A DNA stretch of 64,000 bases from Pseudomonadota bacterium (GCA_023426545.1 JAFAAN010000128.1:48988-112987); one strand, 5' to 3'; shown: positions 29,232 to 43,464, counted from the first letter of the stretch. Notes: generated by a model not told the origin, from the letters alone. A program made the numbers and translations.

Positions 29232-32200
29232 TCGTCCCCTCCAGGAGCTCCTCCAGGTCCGCGTCCGACAGGCCGCCGACTTCCTCCATGGCAGAGGCCA
29301 GCGCGGCCTCGTCCACGCCCTCCAACTGCGCGAGCACCACCTGCTCGGCGAGCCCCGCGATGGTCGGGTGCTCGAAGAGGACGCGCAGTGGGAGCTTCAC
29401 GTCGAACATGGCGTTGGCGCGCGAGATGATCTGCGTGGCCAGCAGCGAGTGCCCGCCCACGTCGAAGAAGTCGTCCGTGACGCCCAGCGACGTCTGGCCC
29501 AGCACGTCGCGCCAGAGTGCGAGCAGGCTGGCCTCCGTCTCGGAGCGGGGCTCGACGAGCTGCTGCTCCCCCGTGCGCTGCGCTGCATCCGGTGCCGGGA
29601 AGGCCTTGCGGTCCACCTTGCCGTTGGGGCTCAGCGGAATGGCGTCCAGGCGCACGAAGACGGCGGGCACCATGTAGTCGGGCAGGCGCTCACGCAGGTG
29701 GTCACGGAGCACCGCCGTGTCGGAGAGGTCCGGCCCCACGACGTAGGCGACGAGCCGGCGCGGCGTGCCCGGGTCCTCTCGCAGCAGCACCGCCGCGCCC
29801 TGCACGGACGGGTGCTTGCCGAGCGCGGCCTCGATTTCGCCCAGCTCGACGCGGAAGCCGCGCAGCTTCACCTGGGTGTCCGCGCGGCCGAGGAACTCCA
29901 AGTCTCCACCGGGCAGGTAACGCGCGCGGTCTCCGGTGCGGTAGAGCCGAGCGCCGGGCTCGGTGGAGAACGGGTCGGGCACGAAGCGCTCCGCCGTCAG
30001 CTCCGGGCGGTGGCAATAGCCTCGCGCCACGCCCTCGCCGCCGATGAAGAGCTCGCCCGCGATGCCCGCGGGTACCGGCTGCTGGTGCGCGTCCAGCACG
30101 TAGAGCTGGTTGTTGGCGAAGGGCCGGCCAATGGGCACCAGCTGCGTGTCTCCCGGCCCCAGCTCGCCGCTCTCGAACCACGTGCTGTCGATGGTCGCTT
30201 CGCTGACGCCGTACGAGTTGATGAGCCGGGTACCGTCGCCAATGACGGCCTGGAGCCGGTGGTACTCGTTCACGTACCAGGCATCCGAGCCGGCCACGAG
30301 GACGCGCATGAAGTCCAGCTTCTGGCCCGTCTCCTCCAGGTGCTGGAGCATCCCACGCAGCACGGCGGGGACGAACTCGGCGCAGTCCACGCGCTCCTCG
30401 CGCATCAGGGCGAGCAGCCGTGGGGGTTCGAGCAGCCACTCCCGAGGGCAGAGCACCAGCTTGCCGCCCGAGCAGAGCGCGCGGGACAGGTCGCCCGCGA
30501 ACACGTCGAAGGAGAAGCTCGCCATCTGCAGATGGCTCTGGCTGTGCTCCCGCAGCCCGTAGCTCCGCTCCCAGCCGAGGTAGGCGTTGGCCCAGCTCCG
30601 GTGAGACACCATGACGCCCTTGGGCGTGCCCGTGGAGCCGGAGGTGAAGACGACGTAGGCCAGCCCGTCGGGCGTGGTGAGCCGCGGCGGCGCGTGGGTC
30701 GGGAGCGCGGCGCGCGCCGGGGCCTCCGTGTCCAGCAGGTACAGCGCCACCTCCGGATTGGCGAAGGTCTCTACCAGCGCCTGCTGCGTGAGCAACAGGG
30801 ACAGCCGGGCCTCGGAGGCCATGCGTGCCAGCCGCTCGGCGGGGTAGGTGGGGTCGAGCGGTACGTAGGCGCCGCCCGCCTTGAGGATGCCCAGCAGCGC
30901 CACCAGCAGCTCCGGTGTCCGCTCCAGGCACACGCCCACCAGCACCTCGGGGCCAATGCCGCGTGCGCGCAGGTGGTGCGCGAGCTGGTTCGCCCGCGCG
31001 TCGAGCTGCCCGTAGGTGAGCGAGCCCGCCTCGGGCGCGACGACTGCGATGGCGTCGGGCGTCCGCTGCGCCTGTGCCTCGAAGAGCTCGTGCAGGCAGG
31101 CGCCCAGCCCGGGGACGTGCGTGTCGTTCCAGCCGTACAGCACCTGGTGGCGCGCCCCTGGCGTGAGTAGGGACAGCTCCCACAGGTGCTTGTCCTCCGC
31201 GTCGAGGATGCCCACGAGCACCGTCTGGAGCTGCTCCAGCAACTGCTCCATGGCCTCGACGCCGAGCCGCGGGGACTCGAAGTCCAGGTTCAGCATCAGT
31301 TGCTTGTCCGCGTGGGCGGAGAGCGTCAGCGGGTAGTTGGTGCGCTCCTGGGCGGTGACGTCGCGAACCTCCAGCACGCCCGCGCCCTGCCGCACCGAGT
31401 CCTCGACGGGGTAGTTCTCGAAGACGACGAGGCTCTCGAAGAGCGGGGTGCCGCGAGGCACTGGGCTCCATCCCTGGACCTTCACCAGCGGCGCGTACTC
31501 GTAGGGTGCCCGCTCCACCTGCCACGCCTGGAGCTCCTTGAGCCAATCCACCACCTTGCGCCGGGCCGGCAGCGGCACGCGTGCGGGCAGCGTGTTGATG
31601 AACAGGCCCACCATCTGCTCCACGCCCGGCAGCTCCGGCGGACGGCCCGCCACGGTGACGCCGAAGACGACGTCGTCCGTTCCCGCGTGGCGTCCGAGCA
31701 CCAGCGCCCAGGCTGCCTGGACCAGGGTGCTCAGCGTCACCTGATGCCGACGCGAGAAGGCGCGGAGCTGCTCCGTCACCTCGGCGGACAGGTGGACCTT
31801 GCGCTCACCCATGATCTGCGTGGCGCCGCGGGCCTGTCCTCCCATCTCACCGGGCAGCGGCGTGGGCTCGCCGAAGCCGTGCAGGGCCTGCTTCCACCAG
31901 GACTCCGCCTGCGCGATGCCCCGCCCATCGAGCCACGCGATGTAGTCCCGGAACACGGGCGGAGGCTCCAGGTGCAGCGGCTGTTCACGGACCTTCGCGT
32001 CGTACAGCGCCAGCACCTCGTTGAGGACGCGGCCCACGCTCCAGCCGTCGAGCAGCAGGTGGTGGAAGCTCCACACCACGCGCCAGGTCTTCGCGCCCAG
32101 GCGCAGGATGCCCACGCGCATCAGCGGCGCCCGCTTCAGGTCGAAGCCCTTCGCCCAGTCCGCATCCATCCAGGCCGACAGGCGCGCTTGCTGCTCCGCC

Positions 32201-35200
32201 CCGGCGAGGTGGCTCCAGTCCTGCTCCTCCCAGGGCAGCACGGCCGTGCGGTTCACGAGCTGGAGCGGCGCCTCCAGCTCCTCGCCCACGAAGCTGGTGC
32301 GGAGGATGGGGTAGCGCGCCATCACCTGCTGCCATGCCTCGCGCAGCGCCTCCCGGTCCAGGTCGGTGTCCAGCGTCCAGGCCGCGCGTTCGAAGTACAT
32401 CCCCGAGGCGGGGTCGAGCAGGGCATGGAAGAGCATGCCCTGCTGCATGGGCGACAGTGGATAGAGGTCCTCCATCCCCGGATGCGACCGCATGAGGCCG
32501 TCGAGCGTGGCCTGCGTCACCCTGGCCAGCGGGAAGTCCGCCGGAGAGAAGCGCGCCGCATCCGCGCCGCGCCGCTGCTCCACCAGCGCCCGGAGCGCAT
32601 GGAGGTAGCCCTGGGCCAGCGCGCCGATGGTGGTGCGCTGGTGCAGGGCCTCGCTGTAGGTGAAGGACACCTCCAGCTTGCCGCCCAGCACGTGGGCATT
32701 CACCTCCAGCACCTGCCGCCGCGAGCCTTGCGTGCCTTGCTGTGCGCCGAAGGGCTCGTCCGCGGGCGCCAGTAGTGATGCGTCCGGTAGGGCCGAGTCG
32801 AGCTGCCCCAGGTAATTGAAGGCCACGGGGGCCTCGGGTTGCTCGCGGAGCCGGGCGCCCCGCTCATCCTGGCGCAGGTAGCGGAGGAGGCCGTAGCCCA
32901 CGCCCTTGTGAGGCACCTGCCGCAGCGCATCCCGCACCGCGCGAAGCTCGTCACCCATGCTGCCGTCTCGGGGCAGCTCCAGCGTCACCGGATAGGTGCT
33001 GGTGAACCAGCCCACGGTGCGGCTCAGGTCCACCCCCCCGAAGAGGTCCTCGCGTCCATGTCCTTCGAGTTGCACGCGCAGCCGGCGCTGCCCCGTCCAC
33101 GTGGACAACGCCTGCGCGAGCGCAGTGAGCAGCACCTCATCGATGCGGGCACGCCAGGCGGCGGGCACCTCCTGGAGCAGCAGCCGCGTCTCCTCGGGCT
33201 CCAGCGCCACGGTCAGCGTGCGCGCGGACGCCAGCGTGTTCTCGCCATCCGGCATGTCCACGGGCAGCGGCGCCGCGTGCTCGCCGTCGCGGAGCCAGTG
33301 GTCGGCCTCGCGCTCCAGCTCCTGGCTGGCCGCATGGGCCTCTAGCCGGCGGGCCCAGGCCTGGAACGACGTCGTCTTCGGAGGCAGCGTCACCGGCTGC
33401 CCCTGCATGCGCTGCTGGCAGGCCGTCTCCAGGTCCGTGAGCAGCACGCGCCAGGACACGGCGTCCACCGCGAGGTGGTGGACGGCGAAGAGCAGGCGGT
33501 CTCCGCGCTGGGGGCCCAGGTGGAAGAGCACGGCCGCGACCAGCGGCGCGTCCTCCAGCCGGAAGCTGGACTGCGCGCGCAGGGCCGCGTCCTCCAGGGC
33601 GGTGCGCTGGGCGGTCTCGTCCAGCGCAGAGAGGTCCACCTCGTGCAGCGTCACGGTACGGTCGAGACCCAGGCCCTCCTGGCGCCAGCCGTCCGCCGTC
33701 CGCTCGAAGCGCAGGCGGAGGGCGTCATGGTGCGCGACGAGCGCCCGCAGTGCGTCCTGGAGCACGGTGGGGGCGACGGGCTGGCGCAACCCCAGCAGCA
33801 GCGCCTGGTTGTAGTGGTGGAGCTCCGGCAGCTGCCACTCGAAGAACCAGTGCTGGATGGGGGTGAGGGGGACCGGTCCCGTCACCGCGCCTTGCTCGCT
33901 CTGCACCACTTGCGCCTGGCCCACGTGCGGCGCGAGCAGGGCGACGGTCTGGTACTGGAAGAACTGGCGAGGGCTGATGTGCAGCCCGGCCTCCAGCGCC
34001 CGCGCGATGACCTGGATGCTGACGATGGAGTCGCCGCCCAGCTCGAAGAAGTTGTCATGGATGCTGACGCGCTCGCGGGACAGCACCTTCGCCCAGATGT
34101 CCGCCAGCGTCTGCTCCACCGGCGTGCGCGGGGCCACGTGGACGTGCTCGCGCTTCACCTGCTGCTGCGCCAGCGCGGGCAGCGCCGCGCGGTCCACTTT
34201 GCCGCTGGGCGTCAGCGGCATGGCCTTCAGCATGACGAAGGCGGAGGGGACCATGTAGTCGGGCAGCCGGCTCTCCAGGGCCTTGCGAAGGGTGTCTGGC
34301 TCCGGCGGCTGCTCGTCGTCGTCGGCGACGACGTAGGCCACGAGCTGCTTGCGGCCGGGGGCCTCTTCCCGCACCAGCACCGCCGCGTCCCGCACCTCCG
34401 GGTGCGCGGCCAGCGCGGCCTCGACTTCGCCCAGCTCGATGCGGAAGCCGCGCAGCTTTACCTGGTGGTCCAGGCGGCCGAGGAACTCCAACCGGCCCTC
34501 GGGCAGCCAGCGCACGCGGTCCCCGGTCTGGTACAGCCGCTCCCCGCCCGCCGCCGAGAACGGGTCTGGCACGAAGCGTTCGGCGGTGAGGTCCGGCCGG
34601 CCCAGGTAGCCGCGCGCCACGCCCACGCCGCCGATGAACAGCTCACCCGGCACGCCCACGGGCAGGGGCTGCTGGTTCGCATCCAGCACGTAGAGCCGGA
34701 CGTTGGCCCACGCGCGGCCGATGCCCAGCCGTTCCGGGTCCACGTCCTCGTCCACGGACGCGCAGATGGTCGTCTCGGTGGGGCCGTACGCGTTGATGAA
34801 GTGGCACGTCTTGAGCCACCGGCGCGCCAGCTCTGGCGGGCACGCCTCGCCCGCGGACACGACGGTCTCCAGCCGTGGCAGGGACTCCGGCTCCAGCTGT
34901 GCGAGCACGGACGGCGTCAGCGTGACGCCGGTGATCTCCTGGGCAGTGAGCAGGCCCTGGAGCGGCGCGCCGGGCATGATGGCATCCCGGGGCGCGAGGC
35001 ACAGCCGGGCACCCGCGAGCAGCGTGGAGAAGACCTCGCACACCGACGCGTCGAAGCCGAGCGCGGCGAACTGCAACACGCGGCTCGCCTCGTGGACTCG
35101 GTGCGCCCGGATGGCGGCCAGCGCCGTGTTGCACAGGCCCCGATGCGTCAGCAGCGTGCCCTTGGGCCGACCCGTGGAGCCGGACGTGAAGATGATGTAC

Positions 35201-38200
35201 GCGAGGTTGTCCTCGGACACCTCCACCGTGGGCGGCGTCTGGGGCTGGCTGGCGATGAGCGGCCAATCCGCGTCCAGGCACACCGGCAGCCCGAGCGCGG
35301 GCAGCTCATCCGCCAGGTGCTCCTGGGTGACGAGCACCGGGATGGCGGCGTCGCGCATCATCAGCGTCAGCCGCTCCACGGGGTACGACGGGTCCAGGGG
35401 CAGCCACGCGCCGCCGGCCTTGAGGATGCCGAGGATGCCGACCACCAGCTCCAGCGAGCGGTCCACGCACAGGCCGACGCGGACCTCGGGCCCCACGCCG
35501 GAGGCCCTCAGGTGCCAGGCGAGCTGGTTCGCGCGGGCGTCCAGCTCCCTGTAGGTGAGCTGCTGGTCTTCGAAGGAGACCGCCACCGCGTCCGGCGTGC
35601 GCGCCGCCTGCTGCTCGAAGAGGTGGTGGGCGCAGGTCCCGGCCGCTCGCGGCGTGGCCGTGTCGTTCCAGGCCACCAGCGCCTGCTCGCGTTCGGAGGC
35701 GGAGAGCAGCGGGAGCCGCGAGACGGGCGCGTCCGGCCGTTCCATGGCGCCCAGGAGCAGCTCGCGCAGGTTCCCCAGCATCCGGTCGACAGTGGCCGCG
35801 TCGAAGAGGTCGGTGCTGTACTCGCACAGGCACTCCAGGCCCCGCTCGGTCTCCGTGGCCACCCACGTCATGTCGAACTTGGCGGCGCCGGTGGTGCTGG
35901 TCTCCTCGCGCAGCGTCAGTCCGTCCAGGTGCAGGTCGGAAGACGGCGCGTTCTGGAGGATGAGCTTCACCTGGAACAGCGGCGAGTAGCTCAGGTCACG
36001 CTCCGGGTTGAGCGCCTTCACCAGCTCTTCGAAGGGAAGGTCCTGGTGGGCGTAGGCGTCGAGCGCCACCCGCCGCGTCCGCGCGAGCAGCGCGCGGAAG
36101 GTGGGGTCTCCGCTCAGGTCCCCCCGCATGACGAGCTGGTTGACGAAGAAGCCGATGAGCCCTTCGGTGCCGGAGCGGTTGCGGTTGGCGATGTCCGTGC
36201 CGACGACGACGTCCGTCTCGCCGGTATAGCGATGCAGCAGCGCCTGGAAGGCCGCCATCACCGCCATGAACGGCGTGACGCTCTCGCGGCGGCAGAGCGC
36301 CTGAAGTGCCTTGGCTTCCTCCGCCGGTAGCAGCAGCCCCTGGTACGTGGCGCCGCGGAAGCTCTGCGCCGGGGGCCGCGGGCGGTCGGTGGGGAGGTCC
36401 AGGTGGGGTGGTGCTCCCACGAGCCGCTGCTTCCAGTAGTCGAGCTGCCGCTCGAGTACGGGGCCCGACAGCCATTCCCGCTGCCACCACGCGTAATCCG
36501 CGTACTGGACAGGCAGGGCCGACAGCGGTGACGGCTGGCCCGCCGACAGCGCGGCATAGAGCTCCGCGACCTCGCGGACCAGCACGGACAAGGACCAGCC
36601 GTCCGCGATGATGTGGTGCAGGGTCAACAGCAGCAGGTGCTCGTCATTCGCCAGCCGGATGAGGCCCATGCGGCACAGCGGCCCCTGCGTGAGGTCGAAG
36701 GGGCGTCGCGCCTCTTCATCGGACAAGCGTCGCGCCTCGGCTTCGCGGCGCTCGGGCGGGACGTCCCGCAAGTCGACGAGGTCCACCTTCGGCGCCGAGG
36801 GCGGATGGATGACCTGGACGGGCGTCTGTCCGTCCATCCGGAACGTCGTGCGGAGCGACTCGTGGCGATGGATGAGGGCTTCCAGGCAGCGCCGCGCGGT
36901 GTCTGGATTCAACACTCCCGTCAGCCGGATGACGGCGGGCATGTTGTAGAAGGGGCTGTCCGGCTCCATCTGGTACAGGAACCAGAGGCGCTGCTGGGCG
37001 AAGGACAGCGGCAGCTCGCCGTCGCGAGGGAAGGCGCGCAGCGGCGGCGGAGGTGCCTCGCCAGCCTGCTGTGCCTGGAGCGCTTGCACCCGCTCCGCCA
37101 GCGTCGCGATGGTGGGTGCCTCGAAGAGGGCGGCGATGGGGAGCTCCACGCCGAACGCCTCACGAATCCGGGACACCACGCGCGTGGCCAGCAGCGAGTG
37201 GCCGCCCAGGTCGAAGAAGTGGTCGTGAATGCCGGCGTGACTCGTCCGCAGCACGTCCGCCCAGATGCTGGCGAGCAGCTCCTCGGTGCCGTTGCGTGGC
37301 GCCGCGCGTGTCTCCGACGTCAGCAGCCCGTCGGGGACGGGCAGGGCCTTGCGGTCCACCTTGCCGTTGGGCGTGAGGGGCAGGGCGTCCAGCGCCATCA
37401 GCGCGGAGGGCACCATGTGCTCGGGCAGCCGCTGCTGGAGGAAGGCACGCAGGCCGGCCGTGTCCAGGGGCGCTCCGGCCGCCGGGACGACATAGGCGGC
37501 CAGCCGGTGGTCGCCCGGAACGTCCTCGCGGACGATGACGACTGCGTCGCTCACGGACGGGTATTGGCGGAGGGTGCTCTCGACTTCGCCCAGCTCGATG
37601 CGATAGCCGCGCAGCTTGACCTGGCCATCGCGTCGGCCGAGGAACTCCAGATTGCCGTCCGGCAGGAAGCGGGCGTGGTCGCCCGTGCGATAGAGGCGCT
37701 GCCCCGGGCGCTGGCTGAACGGGTCCGGCACGAAGCGCTCGGCGGTGAGGTCCGGGCGGCCCAGGTAGCCGCGGGCCACGCCGGTGCCGCCGATGTACAG
37801 CTCCCCCGTGACGCCCACGGGCACCGGCTGCATGCGCGCGTCCAGGACGTAGAGCGCCGTGTTGGCGATGGGCCGGCCGATGGGGACGATGGCGCCGGGC
37901 AGCTCGCCCGCGCTGACATCGTAGGTGGCGCAGCCGACGACCGTCTCCGTGGGGCCGTACTCGTTGACGAGCCGGACCTGGGGGGCGCGCTCGCGCCAGA
38001 AGGCCACGGTGGTGGGCGGCAGGGCCTCGCCACCCACGACGAAGGTGCCCGTCAGCTGGGACAGCGCTTCGGGAGACAGCAGACCGGAGAGCACCTGGAG
38101 GTGGGCCGGCGTGAGCTTCACCAGGTCGTGGCCCCCCGGCTGCTGGAGCGCCTGCGCGAGCGCCTCCACCTCGCGGCCCGGGGGCAGCAGGTGCACCGTC

Positions 38201-41200
38201 CCGCCCGCGACCAACGGCGTGAGGAGGCTGGTGATGGTGGCGTCGAACGCGATGGACGTGTGGACCAGCGCGCCCTGGCCCGGCTTCACCGCATAGGCGT
38301 CCTGGGCCCACGTGAGGTAGTTGAGCAATCCCCGCTGCGTCAGCAGCGTGCCCTTGGGCAGGCCCGTGGAGCCAGAGGTGTAGATGACGTAGGCCAGCGA
38401 GTCCCCCGTCGCGGTGGACTCGGGCGCCTGCGAGGGCAGCGTCTCCAGGCGCGAGGACGCCTGACCCAGCAGCAGCCGGGGCACGTTGGAAGAGGCCACC
38501 GTGGCCTCATGGGCCTGGGTGGTGATGAGCACCACGGCGCGGGAGTCGGACAGCATGTACGCCAGCCGCTCGGCGGGGTAGCTCGGGTCCAGCGGCAGGT
38601 ACGCCGCGCCAGCCTTGAGCGCGGCCAGCAGGCCGGTGACCAGCTCGGGCGAGCGGTCCATGCACAGCGCCACCACGCGCTCCGGCCCGGCCCCCAGCGA
38701 CAGCAGGTTGTGCGCGATCCGGTTGGCGCTCGCATCCAGCTCGCGGTACGTCAGCGTCCGCTCGCCATCGACCACGGCGAGGGCCTCCGGCATCGCTGCG
38801 GCCCGGGCCTCGAAGAGCGCCTGGAACGTCTGCGCCGTGGGCGGCGCGGCGGCGGTGGCGTTCCACTCCACCAGCATCCGGTGCTGCACCTCGGCGGGCA
38901 GGGGGCTGGAGGTGTGGTGCGGGGCGTCGGGCTCGAAGGCCAAGGCGTGGAGCACGCGCGCGAAGCACGCGCCAATCTGCTCCACCTGGACGTGCTCCAG
39001 CTCGACGGCGTTGTAGTCCAGCTCCAGCGTGATTTCCTGCGTGTGCGGCTCGGTCTGGAAGTGGACGGCGAGCGTGACGTTGGTGCCCTCCGAGCGGACG
39101 GTGCTCAGCGCCTCCAGCTCCGCGAGCGTGCCCGCGATGTCGTGGAGCACGTGGAAGTGCATGTAGTTGAACATGACTTCGTAGAGCGCTTCGCGGCCCC
39201 ACTGCCGCTGGATGTCCGCCATGGGGTAGCGGCGGAACGGGTACAGCGAACGCTCCGCCTCGAAGGCCGCGCGGACCAGGGACAGCCAGCTCCCCGGGGC
39301 GAGCTTCAGGCGGAAGGGCACCGTGTTGAGGAAGATGCCGCGCAGCTTCGAGCCATCGCCTTCCTCGGGACGGCTGTTGACGCCGGTGCCGGTGATGACG
39401 TCCTCCTGGCCGCTCAGCACGCTCATCACCTTGAGGTGCGAGGCGAGCAGGATGCTTTTGAGGGGCACGCCCGCGCTGCGTGTCAGGGCATTCAGTCCCT
39501 CCGTCAGCGCGGGGGGGATGGGGACCTTGACGGTGGCGATGCGCGGCTCACCCTCGGCCAGCGGGCGGCGCCAGCGTGGCACCCGCATGACCTGGCCGTC
39601 CGCCAGCAGCTCGCGCCAGTAGCGCTGGTGCGGCTCGGACGCCAGCGCCTGCCGCTCCATGGCCACGAAGTCGCGGTAGGTGATCCCCAGCGGCTCGAAG
39701 CGCGGCGGCTCCTGGTGGTTCACCAGCGCGTAGTAGTGGTTGAACATCTCCACCAGCGTGGAGTGGAGGCTCCAGCCGTCGATGATGGCGTGGCACTCGG
39801 TGAGCGTGAACTGGAAGTCCCGCTCACCTCGGATGTGCACGAAGAAGCGCAGCAGCGGCGGGCACGCGAGGTCGAAGTGCCGCTGCTTTTCGTCCTCCAG
39901 CAACTGGCGGACCATGGCGTCCTGCGCCTCGGCGGGCAGGTGGCGCACGTCCGTGACCTCGAAGGACAGGCGCGCCTCGCGGTGCACGAGTTGGAGGGGC
40001 TCGCTGTACGACGTCATGTCGAACGCCGTGCGCAGCACCGGCTGGCGCGCCACCACCACCTGCACCGCCTCCTCGAAGCGCGCGGCATCGAACGGCGCCT
40101 TCAAGCGCAGATGGAAGCTGTCGGTGTTGTGGTAGATGTTCGAGGTGGGCGCCAGCTCCATGTGGAAGAGCATGCCGGCCTGGATGCGAGCCAGCGGGTA
40201 GGCGTCCTCGATGCCTTCGGGCAGCTTCGCCCGGTCCTCCGCGGAGATGAGGCTGAACGGCTGGGTGCGCGGGAAGACCTCGCGCGGAGGCGCGGCCTCG
40301 CCGGAAGCCGCCGCGAGCTCCGCCACCGTCTGGTGCTGAAAGAGCTGCTGGAGGAAGAAGCGGATGTCCTGCTTCTGAGCCAGCGTGAGCACCTGGATGC
40401 TCAGGATGGAGTCGCCGCCCAACGCGAAGAAGTTGTCGTGGATGCCCACGCGCGGGACGTCCAGCACCTGCGCCCAGATGGCGCAGAGCGCTTCCTCCAC
40501 CTGCGTCCGGGGCGCGACGTATGACTCCGCGAGGTCGGCGCGGGAGGTCTCCGGCTCCGGCAGGGCCTTGCGGTCCACCTTTCCGTTCGCGGTGAGGGGG
40601 AAGCGCTCCAGCATCACGAACGCGCCCGGCACCATGTAGTCCGGCAGCTTCGTCAGGAGGTGCTGGCGAAGGTCGTTGACGCTGGGGGCGGACTGCCCAG
40701 GCGACGCGACATACGCCACCAGGGACTTGTTGCCGGGCGAGCTCTCGCGCACCAGCACCAGGGCCTCGCGCACCGCGGGGTGCAGGCTGAGCACCGTCTG
40801 GATTTCTCCCAGCTCGATGCGGAAGCCGCGAATCTTCACCTGATGGTCGATGCGGCCCAGGTATTCGAGCTGGCCGTCCTTCGTGAAGCGCGCCAGATCG
40901 CCCGTCCGGTAGAGGCGGGCGCCGGGCTCACGGCTGAAGGGGTGCGGGATGAAGCGCTCGGCGGTGAGGCCCGGGCGGCCCAGGTAGCCGCGCGCCAGAC
41001 CCGCGCCCCCCACGAAGATCTCGCCCGCGACGCCGATGGGCACCGGCTCCAGCCGCGCGTCGAGCACGTAGAGCTGGAGGTCGGGGATGGCGACGCCGAT
41101 GGGGCTTTGCTGCGTGCGCTCCGCCTCCGCGGCGTCCATGGGACGGTAGGTGACGTGCACCGTCGTCTCGGTGATGCCGTACATGTTGACGAGGCGGGGC

Positions 41201-43464
41201 CGGGTGTCGCCGTGCTTCCGGAACCACGGGACGAGGGTGGCTGGCTCCAGCGCCTCTCCGCCGAAGACGACGTAGCGCAGGGATAGGGAAGGCGCCTCCG
41301 CGCCCAGCCGCTCCTCGGCCTGGATGAGCTGGCGGAAGGCCGCGGGCGTCTGATTCAGCACGGTGACGCGCTCGTCGCTCAGCAGCCGGTAGAAGGCATC
41401 CGGCGAGCGCGAGACGAGGTAGGGCACCACCACCAGCCTGCCGCCGTGGAGCAGCGCGCCCCACAGCTCCCAGACGGAGAAGTCGAACGCGTAGGAGTGG
41501 AACAGCGTCCACACGTCGTTCGCGTCGAAGTCGAACCAGTGCTGCGTCGCCTCGAACAGGCGCATCACGTTGCCGTGGGGCAGCAGGGAGCCCTTGGGCA
41601 GGCCCGTGGAGCCCGACGTATAGATGACGTAGGCGAGCTGCTCGCGCGACGCCGGGAGCCCAGGGACATGCGTGGGCAGCCGCGAAAGCTCGTCTGCGGC
41701 GTCCTCCAGCACGAGGTGCGCCGCGCCGCTGGAGGGGAGCCGCTCGACGAGGGGCCGCTGCGTCACCACCAGGGGCATCTGGCTGTCGGACACCATGAAG
41801 GCCAGCCGGTCGGCGGGGTACGTCGGATCGAGCGGCACATAGGCGGCGCCCGCCTTCAGGATGCCGAGGATGCCCACCACCGTGTCCAGGGAGCGCTCCA
41901 CGCACAGGCCCACCAGCGCCTCGCGCTGGACACCTCGCGCGAGCAGCGCGTGGGCCAACTGGTTGGCGCGGCGGTCCAGCTCCGCGTAGGTGAGTCGCTC
42001 TCCCTCGGCCACCACCGCGATGGCCTCCGGGTGCTTGCGCACCTGGGCCTCGAAGCGGCCGTGTAGCGTGTCCTCGCCGGGGAAGGACTTCATCAACGGC
42101 CAGACGTCGAGGAGCTGGTGCCGCTCGGCCGGCGTGAGCAGCGGCAGCGCGTCCAGCCGCAGCTCGGCGTTGGCGGCCACCCCCGTCAGCAGCGTCTGGA
42201 AGTGCCCCGCGAAGCGCTCCATCGACTCACGGTCGAACAGGTCGCTGTTGTACTCGATGAAGCCGCGCAGGCCGTCCGCCGTCTCCTGGAGGTCCAGCGT
42301 CACGTCGAACTTGGACGTGCCCGGCTGGAGCTCCAGCGGCTGGAGGGTGACGCCGGGCAGGGCCAGCGCCTGCTCCGCCATGCCCTGGAAGTTGAACGCG
42401 GCCTGGAACAGCGGCGTATAGGCCAGGTTGCGAGTGGGCTGAACCGCTTCCACCAGCTTCTCGAAGGGAATGTCCTGGTGGGCGTAGGCGCCCAGCGTCG
42501 CCTCCCGCACACGCTGGAGCAGCTCACGGAAGGTCGGGTTGCCCGACAGGTCAGCGCGCAGCACCAGGGTGTTGACGAAGAAGCCGATCAGGTTCTCCGT
42601 CTGTACGCGACTGCGGCTATTCTGGGGCGCGCCGACAAGGATGTCCGTCTGGTGGCTGTACCGCGAGAGCAGGGCCTGGAACGCGGCCAGCACCGTCATG
42701 AAGAGGGTGGCGTTCTCGCGCTGCCCCACCGTCAGGAGGTCCTTCACCAGCGCCGCCGGCAGGTGCAGGGGGAGCGCGTCGCCTCGTTGCGTCTGCACGG
42801 CCGGGCGCGGCCGGTCGGTGGGCAGTTGCAGCACGGGAGCACCCGCGAGCTGCTGCTTCCAGTACGCCACCTGCGCGTCGAGCGCGCCTTCCTTCGACAT
42901 CCATTCGCGCTGCCACTCGGTGTAGTCCGCGTACTGGATGGGTAGCTCGGGCAGCTTCGGCTCGCGCTGGGCGATGAACGCGCCGTAGAGCTGCGTCATC
43001 TCGTGGATGAGGATGCCCAGCGACGCTCCGTCCGAGATGATGTGGTGCATTGTCAGCACCAGGACGTGCTCGGTGGCGCCAAGCCGGAGCAGCCGCGTGC
43101 GCAGCAGCGGGCCACGCATCAGGTCGAAGGGCTGGCGAATCTCTTCGGTGGCGAGCCGCTGTGCCTCCGCCTCGCGCTCGGCCTGGGGCAGGGCGCTCAG
43201 GTCCGTCAGGAAGAAGGCCGCGGTGCCCTCGGGCGCGACGACCTGGACGGGCTGGCCTTCCTCCTGCGCGAACGTGGTGCGGAGCGATTCATGCCGCTCC
43301 ACCAGTGCGTCGAAGGCGCGCTGGAGCGCGGCTGCGTCGAGCGTCCCGTCGAGCCGGACGGCACCGGCGATGTGGTAGCTCGGGTTCTCCGGCTGCATCA
43401 GGTGGAGGAACCACAGCCGCTGCTGCGCGAACGACACGGGGAAGACGAAGGATTCAGCGGTCAT
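29224..43464 (-). CDS. Four-module NRPS (Thr, Asn-like, D-aromatic, Orn)
   Basis: 4746 aa, twelve adenylation/carrier/condensation-class domains plus one epimerase. Module 1: C 1-435, A 465-970 with code DFWNVGMVHK (Thr), T near Ser 1020 (GGDSI). Module 2: an atypical C 1070-1500 opening FSLISAEDRAKLPEGIED with ECHAIIDGWS, A 1535-2035 with code DATKVGEVGK (nearest Asn DLTKxGEVGK), T near 2090. Module 3: C 2150-2570, A with code DACTVAAICK (Phe/Tyr-like), T (GGDSIVSIQ), E 3185-3620 (VHHLAVDAVSW). Module 4: C 3640-4075 of the D-accepting type (YPLSPMQQGMLFH), A with code DVGEVGSIDK (Orn), T near 4671. The acidic helical C-terminus (SDADLEELLEG) is a probable docking tail. Codes come from manual alignment. 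Confidence 0.95.
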
